NCBI GenBank assembly: GCA_039583875.1
Contig: CM077158.1
Location: 241,289,447-241,353,446, forward strand
Source of the DNA: Platanthera guangdongensis
Lineage: Eukaryota; Streptophyta; Magnoliopsida; Asparagales; Orchidaceae
DNA length: 64,000 nucleotides
Direction of reading: 5' to 3'
Below are positions 55,488 to 64,000 of the stretch, piece by piece. Positions within the stretch are counted from its first letter, which is position 1. The number at the start of each line of letters is the position of its first letter. The notes under the pieces were generated by a model. It saw nothing but the letters and a program-made list of their open reading frames with translations. It made no database searches and was not told where the DNA came from. The position numbers were made by a program, and so were the translations under genes.

Positions 55488-56334
55488 TCCGCAATTTTTC
55501 TTGTAAATCTCACTGCCATCTGTCACTCTCACCAACACATGTAGCTTCTACTTAACATGTCTTTATCAAAGTTACTGCATTAAATAACTATTCTGGTCTC
55601 TCTACACCGCCCATCCCTTTTTTCTCTCAAGCAAATCCAAACAAAAGACTTCCCTATTTTTCGTACGAACAAGCCACCACCCCCCCCCCCACACACACAA
55701 CAAAAAAGTAGCCACACCCACGGTACTTTTTTCTTTTTATATTGTAAATATTTTTGAGGTTTATTCAAAGTCATTAATTTCAAGTGTTTTTAAACCGTAT
55801 GACATCTTATTAAGATAATCTCCATTGTAATTCGCTTTAAAGGGTTTGGGGAATTCTCTTTCTTGAAATTTGGATGTACGGTGCTTTTTATATGGGCGGG
55901 TGAGTGCTCTTGATTTTTACACCAATTGCACAGATTGTTATTTCTTAGTAGATTAAATCCACTCTCCTCTCCTAGGGAATTTAGATAAATGATATTGAAC
56001 TACATTAATTTTAGCATTATTTAATTCACTTGATCTCTTATATGTTTAATTGATGATCCTTATGTTGATCCTAATGTCACGTGTGAAGTTACGTATTCAC
56101 GTTTAAGGATAAGTAGAAAGAATATATTTTGAGAGTTAAAAAATCATGCACCTGCAAACAAAAAAAATTTGTGGTGGCAAGAGGAAGTGCAGGACAAAGA
56201 GAGGACAAAGAGAGATAGTTATAAAGCACTCTATGTTTGCAGAAATGATGAAACATTAACAAGTTATAAAGTCGTCATGAAAGAAGTTAAAAAGAAGTAA
56301 GAAATCAAGCTTATGAAAATTTTTACAAGTGGCA
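55488..56334. other. Unassigned AT-rich sequence
   Basis: No gene supported. A C run near 55680 and a (CA)n run follow one another. Confidence 0.5.
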
Positions 56335-56807
56335 TTAGTTATTAAAGGCGTAAGGCGCAAGACGCACCATGGCGCAAAGGGGTCTTGGAGTCTAGGAGCA
56401 AGGCTCAAGGCCCAAGCGCGCACCTGACGAAGGCAAGGCACAATCACATACATTTTAAATAATCATCATCAAACATTATTTCAGTTTCTCAATCAAATTT
56501 TTCATCCAGTCTATTAATTAATCATTCATTACTATCATTTATATCTCTTAAACAATAGAATCAATGTGATCATTTGCATCATATCTAAGTCTATGTGTAC
56601 AATTAACTTTCACAAGCACTAAATCAAATAAAAATTATTGAGTTCTTACATTATTTGTTTTCTTAATTTTTGAAAAAAAAATTTTACAACAAAAATCTCA
56701 CTCAAGCACGTTTTTTATATTATAAAGACGCAAATAAGGCGCACGGAGGCGCAGACCTCTGATTCTGTAGCCTTAGACACGCCTGACGCTTGCCTTTAAA
56801 AACATAG
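56335..56807. mobile_element. Mutator-like MITE (copy 2, inverted)
   Basis: The reverse complement of the 401-860 element over its whole length, e.g. CCTGACGAAGGCAAGGCAC here against its complement at about 761-779. Ends TTAGTTATTAAAGG and CTATGTTTTTAAAGG (read inward from the right). No clear 9-bp duplication remains. Confidence 0.7.
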
Positions 56808-56849
56808 CAAAAGACTAGATATCAAAGATGGCGAGCATGATATATATAT

Positions 56850-57253
56850 AAAATCTCGAGCACGGAGGCCGAATCCCTTCTTGTTGTGCTGGCCCTCGAA
56901 GGCCCAACTGTTTGTTTAGTTATTTTTCATGTGTTGTCGGTCTGCGTGCCGATGTATGCACACCCTTTTTATTTGAGTTAAACACTATTGTTGTAAGGTC
57001 TTAAGGCCAGTTTTTTGTCGTTGTATTTCATTTTTATTGTGGTTAGTGGACATTCGCATTTGGGTGCGGTATTTTTTATGAATCTCCTTTTATTCTTCCG
57101 CTAGAATGCAACTCTGTGTTAGGATTGCATTTTCAAAATCTTTTAAGGGTTTTTTATTTCATTTAGTAACTCTTTCGTCTGTCCGTTTCATATGACGAGG
57201 GGCCCCGGCCGGACCTTCTGTTATATTATTCGTGAAAGATGAGGGGTGTTACA
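56850..57253 (+). repeat. 5' LTR of Tekay element, truncated
   Basis: It matches the last part of the 3' LTR from TTGTGCTGGCCCTCG on and ends GGGGTGTTACA. The first about 1.6 kb of the LTR is missing, replaced by unrelated AT-rich sequence and the nearby MITE. Confidence 0.85.
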
Positions 57254-57256
57254 ATT

Positions 57257-57269
57257 TGGTATCAGACTC
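57257..57269 (+). promoter_or_regulatory. Primer binding site, Tekay element
   Basis: TGGTATCAGACTC three bases after the LTR; initiator tRNA-Met type with mismatches at the 3' side. Confidence 0.75.
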
Positions 57270-57483
57270 TGGTGTCGTTCTTCCTTACTTGAATTCGTGG
57301 TCGAATTCCTTTTAAGGGGTGGTGAGCACTCATGTGCGTTGTCATTATAACATGAAAAAACTCATGAATGTCCACTTAGGAATGAAAAACACATTAAAAA
57401 CATTGTTTGTGGAACCTGAGCGTTCCTTTGTTTGTTGTTTGCTATGTCTTTTAGTCATTAAAGTGCGTGTGGCACAATTATAG

Positions 57484-60400
57484 GTGACCAGAAGTGGTGC
57501 TGAACAGTCCCAAAATCAGTATTCTGCAGAGAGTAATGCACTGGCGGAGGTGTCTACACCTCCTCCTTCTGCCGAGACAATCCGTTTAGTTGCGGAAGCT
57601 GTGTTCGTTATGATCAATGCGCAGCCAAGAGAGCAAGTACGCCCTATGGTGGCCCGGTGCAGGCTGTCGTAGTTGAGCCAGCGGCGGCGAGGCAAGCGCC
57701 TGCTGAGCCTTTGGCAGCAAAGCGAGCAACAGAAAAACAGATGAAGCATGTGATGAGCTTCAATCCTCCTACATTTTCAGGAGTGGAATCACCGACTCAG
57801 GTCGAAGATTGGCTCTCACGTATAAAGAGAACCATGACGGCGACAGAGACAGATGAAGCACAGAAGGTGACCATAGCCACTTTCCTACTGGATGGAGAGG
57901 CAAGGCTATGGTGGGATGAGTTGGAGTTGCACCAGCTTGCTGGCAGGAAGCTATCAGACGTTTCTATGGAAGAGTTTTCAAGACTGTTTTTGGCCAGGTA
58001 CCTCCCTTCCACGCAGAGAATTGCGTTGGAGAATCAGTTTCAGCGCTTGACCCAGGGAGAAGGTTCCGTTGACGACTATTTACATGAGTTCACAAGGTTG
58101 GGGCGGTACGCCGGCTTCACGTTTGCAGACGAGGAGCGAAAGACCAACAGATTTTACGAAGGACTGCGGGATAACCTGAGGTTACTTCTCTCAGGCCCGA
58201 TGACGCAGGGCTTTCAGGTTTTGGTAAACACTGCACGATCTTTGGATCAGGACATGAGGAGAGTGCAAAGTAAGAAAGACTTGGCTGTGAAGAAGCGCGA
58301 GTACAAGGTGCATACCTCTTCGAAGTCTGGGTTCCGCAACAGGTGGAACAAGAAGGCTAGGTCGTCTGGACCAGCCCCTCCTTTTGTTACTTATGGAGCT
58401 ACTTTGAGTCGAGGCCCGGTTACGTGTTATACATGTGGCAAGGTGGGACACTACGCCCGAGAGTGCCGCAGTGGACCGCCGAAGACTGAGAAGAAGACTG
58501 GAGCATCTTATGTTGAAAAGGGCAAAGCGGTGGAGTCATCAGCTTCTCATTATACTCCTACACAGCCTCGAGTCTATAACCTTGACCAACAGGAGGCTAT
58601 AAAACAGAACGACGTGCTGACAGGTACGACATAGTATACAGTTTTTACTGCTTTATATATTTGTTACCTTGTGTCTTCCTTAACTTATTTGAATTAGGTT
58701 TTGTCCTAATTTGGGACTATCCGACGAGAGCATTGTTCGATACAGGCGCTTCTCATTCCTTTCTATCCAAGGACTTCGTATTGCGCATCGGAGTGTCTTC
58801 TGTTCTATCAACTAATAGATTGGATGTTTTGCTGCCTAACGGTTGCTTGATGCGTGCGGATAGGTCCGGTTGTGTTCAGGTGCGGATAGGGAATCATGAG
58901 TTTAAGTTGGAAGCATCTGTACTCCCGATATCCGAGTTCGACGTTATCTTTGACATGGACTGGCTTTCGGAGCAGCGTGCATGTATTGACTGTAACTCGA
59001 AGGAAATCACACTGGGACAGGGTACTGAATGTGAGACCAAATTCGCTGGTATGCGAGGATCGAGCAAGACACTGATGTCTGCTCTCCAAGTGGTCAAAGC
59101 GGTTCAGAAGGGCGTGGAGTTGTTCTTCACGCTATTGGAGACTGTAGAGCCGAAATCTCGTTTGGGCGACATTCCTATCGTGTCTGAGTTCGCAGATGTG
59201 TTCCCTAAGGATCTCCCTGGGATTCCACCCCAGCGAGAGATCGACTTCCCTATTGATCTGGTGCCAGGTGCGAAACCTGTGTCCCGTGCACCATACAGAG
59301 TGGCGCCAAAGGAGATGGCAGAGCTGAAGGTTCAGCTGCAGGAATTGCTAGAGCAGGGTTACATACGTCCAAGTGGTTCACCTTGGAGTGCGCCGGTCTT
59401 TTTCGTGAAAAAGAAGGACGGGAGTCTGCGTCTATGCATTGACTACCGAGAGCTGAACAAGCTGACAGAGAAGAACAAGTATTCGATTCCGAGAATCGAT
59501 GATTTGTTTGATCAGTTGGTTGGATCAACCATCTACTCGAAGCTGGATCTGAAGTCCGGCTATTATCAGTTGCGTATAAGGGAGAGTGATATTCCCAAGA
59601 CAGCGTTTGGCACACGTTATGGTCAGTATGAGTTCACTGTGATGCCGTTCAGGTTGACAAATGCGCCATCGGTATTCATGTATTTGATGAACAGAACCTT
59701 TCGGGAGTATCTGGACCGATTTGTGATAGTCTTCATAGATGACATATTGGTATACTCGTAGTCAGAGGAGGATCATGCGAACCATTTGAGGTTGGTTTTG
59801 CACACCTTGAGGAGGAGTCGACTATATGTCAAGTTCTCTAAGTGCGAGTTTTGGTTATCGTCTGTGGCGTTTCTCGGTCATGTCATTAGTGGGGAGGGTA
59901 TCGCTGTGGATCCAGCGAAGATAGTAGCTATACAGGAGTGGCCAGTGTTGACTACAGTGGCGGAAGTCCAGAGTTTCCTGGGACTTGTCAGCTACTACAG
60001 GAGGTTCGTGGAGAACTTCTCGCGGATAGCTTTACCTCTCACTACCTTAATGAGAAAGGATCAGAAGTTTGTGTGGTCGCCGGAGTGTGCACGAGCTTTT
60101 GAGAAACTGAAGGGTCGTCTGACCACGACGCCTATTTTGAGTTCGCCATGTGGTTCGGACGGCTACGAGATTTATAGCGATGCCTCAGGGAGCGGCTTAG
60201 GCTGCGTCCTCCTACAGTTTGGAAATGTTATAGCGTACGGCTCACGCCAGTTGAAGGTGCATGAGAGAAACTATCACGTCCACGACTTGGAGTTAGCGAC
60301 GGTGATATTCGCCCTGAAGCTATGGCGGCATTATATATATGGCGTGAAGGTTGACATCTTTACGGATCATAAGAGCTTTAAGTACATGTTGAACCAGAAT

Positions 60401-62095
60401 GAGTTGAACATGCGGCAAAAAAGGTGGATGGAATTCCTCGGAGATTACACCTTTGAGATACATTACACACCCGGGAAGGGGAATGTGGTCGCTAATGCTT
60501 TGAGTCGCAGAACTCCAGCACGAGCAAACTGGTTGCGCATGCATGATGAACGTTTAATCCAGGAATTGGAAGCCTTGGGTATCACCTGTGTCGACAGGAG
60601 CACTAGTGCAAACGCATGCTTGAACTGGACGGAGATGCGGTGTGACCTTGCGGACAGAGTTCGGAGAGCGTTGGAGCTCGATGAGAGCATGAAGCGCTAT
60701 GCAGCGGAAGGGTCAAATTCTCAGTTCTTGGTTAAAGACGGTCTTCTGCGGAAAGGTGATCGCTTGTGCGTCTCAAAGTCTGGCACTCTACGGGAAGAGT
60801 TGATGTATGAGGCTCACAATACCAAGTACTCAATCCACCCGGGGAGCTCAAAGATGTACAAGGACATGAAGATACTGTTCTGGTGGCCAGGTATGAAGGA
60901 CATAGCCACATATGTGGCAAAATGTCAAACGTGCGCGTTAGTAAAGACCGAGTGCCAACGACCAGGAGGCTTTTTGAAATCGTTGTCGATCCCGTAGTGG
61001 AAATTTGATGATATTTCCATAGATTTTGTGCACGGTTTGCCAAATTCATTGCAGAAAAATGATTCTATCTGGGTGATTGTCGATCGGTTGACCAAAGTTG
61101 TGCATTTTATCCCGAATCAGAAAAGCGATCCAGTGGAGAAACTAGCAAAGTTGTATGTGGAGAACATCGTGCGGTTACATGGCGTCCCTCGCAGCATAGT
61201 TAGCGACCGTGATGGGCAGTTTACGTCCAGTGATTGGAGGCACGTTCATCGGCCATTGGGCACAAAGCTCAAGTTTAGTACAGTCTTCCATCTGCAGACT
61301 GATGGGCAAACTGAGAGGACAAATCGTACGATGGAAGATATGTTGCGAATGTGCATTTTGGACTTCGGACAGCGTTGGGAGGATCACCTTCACATGATAG
61401 AGTTTGCCTATAACAACAGTTATCAGGCAAGTATTCAGATGGCCCCGTACGAGGCGTTATACGGCAGGAAGTGCCGCACTCCGTTAGCATGGGCAGAAAC
61501 CGGTGATACCAAGCTGTTGAAGCGCAAAGATGTTGATGAGGCGAATGAGTCCATACGAACCATTCGAGAGCGGTTGTTGATCGCCCAAGATCGTCAGGCG
61601 AAGTATTACAACGCCAAACACCGGAACGTGGAGTTCGCGGTTGGAGATTGGGTATCCTTGAAGATAAAGCCTTTCAAAGGAGTGTCGAGGGTTCGACGCT
61701 TGAAGAAGCTGAGTCCAAGGTATTTAGGGTCATTCGAGATCACCGAACGCATCGGCGAGGCAGCTTACCGACTTGCCTTGTCGACGGAGCTGAGTGGGTT
61801 GCACGACGTCTTCCATATTTCTGTGTTGAGGAAGGCGGTACGGGAACCCGATTCTGTGTTGGAGGCCGATGTTGTGCCGGTGGATAGTGGCCTATCTACC
61901 AGGGCGAATCCAGTTTGCATTGTCGATAGCGACATACGACAGTTACGTAGAAAGGCAATTAAGATGGTGAGAGTCCGTTGGGACAATTGTGGCCGCGAGG
62001 AGCTCTCTTGGGAGCCAGAAGAGGTCATGCGCGAGGGATACCCTGATCTGTTTTACTCAGGTATGATGAATTTCATTCCGTTATTCATATTTTAA
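57484..62095 (+). pseudogene. Tekay gag-pol with chromodomain, decayed
   Basis: The expected start is GTG at 57484 directly after an in-frame TAG, so the initiator ATG seems lost. A one-base deletion near 57645 shifts frame. Gag (FNPPTFSGVESPTQVEDWL...) and zinc knuckle CYTCGKVGHYAREC lie in 57657-58623. A 74-nt intron-like segment (58624-58697) then separates gag from protease FDTGASHSF. Reverse transcriptase has CIDYRELNK and [12 protein letters not shown] at 59759-59761. RNase H has [10 protein letters not shown]; the integrase zinc region reads [11 protein letters not shown]...CQTC; TAG at 60995-60997. Integrase core: VIVDRLTKVVHF, SIVSDRDGQF, DGQTERTNR. The C-terminal chromodomain ends VRVRWDNCGREELSWEPE. 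The three pol parts share one frame. Confidence 0.9.
58624..58697 (+). other. Candidate intron between gag and protease
   Basis: It starts CAG|GTACGA and ends GAATTAG|G, is 74 nt long and T-rich, with a CCTTAAC branch-like word and a pyrimidine stretch. Removing it joins the gag frame to the pol frame exactly and changes an otherwise stop-containing spacer into a continuous NDVLTG...RALFDTGAS reading, as in related elements. No transcript evidence is available here. Confidence 0.65.
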
Positions 62096-62130
62096 ATTTC
62101 GGGACGAAATTTCTTTAAGCAGGAGAGAAT

Positions 62131-64000
62131 TGTAACGCCCCAAATTTGTGTTGCGAATTTTATTGGTGTGCGACTAACGTGCTTGGGGTGCGGATATCAT
62201 TTCAGGTTAGGGTTTTTATATAAAACCTAACATAACTCTTCCCCCCCCCCCCTCTCAGCCGCAATTTCTCTCCCTCTCCCTCCCGATCTATTTCTCTCCC
62301 TCTCCCTCCCGATCTATCTTTCTCCCACTCTCGGCTTCTCTCTCACACACAGCCCGAGCGCCGCCTGAAGGAGCTGCCGAAGCCCGCCTCCCTCTCTCCC
62401 GTCGTTGCTAGAAGGAGGAGCAAAGCTCGCCTCTTTCTCTCCCGGCCTCCCATCCCGTCGCCGCTGGAAGGGCCGACCCGAGCCTTCTCCTTTTCTAGGA
62501 GCAGCCCGGACTCACTCTCCCCTTCTCCTCCCTCTGTCCGGGCCGCCGCCAGTAAGGGGGAAACCACCAGCTAGGTTTGAGGTTGTGACCGATCTCCTCT
62601 CCTCTTGGCCGACCAACATGGGTAGGGTTTGGGCTTGGACTTTTTGAGAGAGGCCATCAAGTGGTGTCAGAAGAAGAACATCCCCTTCGGAGCTCGGATC
62701 GGTGCGTGGACAGCCACTACGAGAGTTGTTCGTGAGTCCGTGGTCAAGTCATGCCTCAGAAACGTGCGTCAAGGGTAACGACTTTTCTTCTTGCGCAGGT
62801 GAAGCCCTTAATAAGCATATTTGCATGGAAGCCCCTCTCCACCGACGGGTGGGGGAAGGGTGTTCTCCGACGGGTCGATGTTTACATTCCCGCTATTATT
62901 TGCATTAGCACCCGGAAGCGCGAGTACGGTTTAGGCATGCTGTGTGAAGCCCTTCCGGACATGTTGGTCTGGATTGGTGATGTTCTGGGGTTCCCGGAGA
63001 AGACTCCGTGGAAGTTGAATATTTCGAAATGGGGGTCTGCCCGGGGCGGCAGTTAGTACTGGAGGTGTGCTCCAGGAAACACCCTAATGTTTGCACGAAG
63101 TCGTTGGATCGTCGGCATTAACTCCCGGGGAGTTTTGTCGTGTTTGTGCGAAAGCCGTCTCTCGGAGACTGTAGGGCTAGTGTGTGGAGTTGTGTGCCCT
63201 GAGTGCGCAACTCAGGTGGCCGCGAGTGCCACCCTTGTTACATAACAATCGGTTATGTATGCGATAACAGGCAAGGGGAGGTTGACCCGCGTCGTGCGTG
63301 TTGGGTACGACGATTTGAGCAACGGGCTTGACTGAACTATACCTGCACTATGTGGTGTAGTTCGACTACCTAAGGAAATTGGTGTGTTGCTACAGGCATA
63401 GGAAAGAGTCGAGTATCTTGAGTCACGGCTAGTGAATGCTCAGTGTGTTGTCATTCAGTCCAGGACTGAGAATGGTGGTGGGACCCGGGGAAGTCTGGTA
63501 CACCGTTAAGGTGCCCTGTGTGCACGAGACGTTAGGCCGGTCACGCCAACGTTTGTGATAATTGGTGCTTAAATGGCACATTCTAGCTTTATGTATTTAT
63601 GTTAATCCGCTTGCAGGGAAGAAGCACCGCCACCCCGAGAAAGGGGTGGGGTCGTTATAATTTGGTCAGCCCTTGCTGACCGTTGCTTTGTTTGTCGCTG
63701 CTTGGTGGAATGTTTGCTTGCAGGTGCTGCGGAGCCAAGCGGGAAATGGAGGGATGAATCCATTCTTGCTGTGCTGGCCCTCGAAGGCCCAACTATTTGT
63801 TTAGTTATTTTTCATGTGTTGTCGGTCTGCGTGCCGATGTATGCAAACCCTTTTTATTTGAGTTAAACACTATTGTTGTAAGGCCTTAAAGCCAGTTTTG
63901 TGGTCGTTGTATTTCATTTCTATTGTGGTTAGTGGACATTCGTCTTTGGGTGCGATTTTTTTTATGAATCTCCTTTTATTCTTCCGCTAGAATGCAACTT
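62131..64000 (+). repeat. 3' LTR of Tekay element, cut by window end
   Basis: It starts TGTAACGCCCCAAATTTG. CT-rich near 62240-62350 with a direct repeat of CTCCCTCCCGATCTAT. 63750-64000 matches 56870-57120 of the 5' LTR. Small open frames inside (62405, 62751) have no known domain. Confidence 0.9.

Larger units (their letters stand above)
56850..64000 (+). mobile_element. Tekay/Del-type Ty3/gypsy chromovirus (runs off edge)
   Basis: Order: 5'-truncated 5' LTR about 56850-57253, primer site 57257, gag-pol 57484-62095, purine tract AGGAGAGAAT (62121-62130), 3' LTR from 62131 past the window end. The GGGACGAAATTTCTTTAAG block before the purine tract and the TGTAACGCCCC LTR start are hallmarks of the Tekay/Del group. 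From the matching 5' LTR the full LTR would be about 2.0 kb. Confidence 0.92.

Noticed and set aside
62405..63056. Small frames in the Tekay 3' LTR as possible genes
   Set aside because: They are inside the LTR, short, and have no recognisable motif.

Overview
The window looks like nuclear DNA from a flowering plant. Almost all of it is transposable elements, and the one clear host gene is chopped across it. The plant assignment rests on Ty1/copia and Ty3/gypsy retrotransposons with plant-type tRNA-iMet primer sites, chromodomain integrases, an RTE LINE tail, an Au-like SINE tail, Tourist-like and Mutator-like MITEs, and six exons of a plant LRR receptor kinase. I cannot name the species.

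Host gene. Six minus-strand exons (44699-44770, 44544-44615, 19663-19734, 18712-18783, 18558-18629, 3758-3855) have GT/AG borders and matching phases. The first five are exactly 72 bp. They encode consecutive leucine-rich repeats and the cysteine-containing C-cap of a FEI1/FEI2-like receptor kinase. The two long introns are about 24.8 kb and 14.7 kb, and both are filled with mobile elements. The signal peptide/first exon and the membrane and kinase exons were not found, so they probably lie beyond the right and left edges.

Layout. 1-3.9 kb: a Mutator-like MITE, a solo LTR with target duplication, exon F. 3.9-9.4 kb: copia element 1 (+), decayed by nonsense and frameshift mutations. 9.4-18.5 kb: old duplicated intron sequence, two tandem duplications and a heavily decayed copia element 3 carrying a MITE and a SINE. 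18.5-19.7 kb: exons E, D, C. 20.3-26.9 kb: fold-back tRNA-like repeats, then an RTE LINE fragment split by copia element 2 (-), which is intact with nearly identical LTRs. 27.6-36.4 kb: two copies of a GC-rich LTR-like repeat flanking a decayed minus-strand chromovirus. 36.6-44.4 kb: a plus-strand chromovirus with 1.3-kb LTRs. 44.5-44.8 kb: exons B and A. 45-56.8 kb: a Tourist-like MITE, copia element 4 (-) with non-TG/CA LTR ends, and three Mutator-like elements with tandem or palindromic arrays. 56.8-64 kb: a Tekay/Del-type chromovirus whose 3' LTR runs off the edge.

No CRISPR array, tRNA gene, rRNA gene or bacterial-type operon was seen. The strongest observations are the receptor-kinase gene stretched over more than 40 kb by nested elements, a short spliceable-looking intron between gag and protease in the Tekay element, and Mutator-like elements built of palindromic or satellite-like arrays. 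I found no convincing new enzymatic or defence system.
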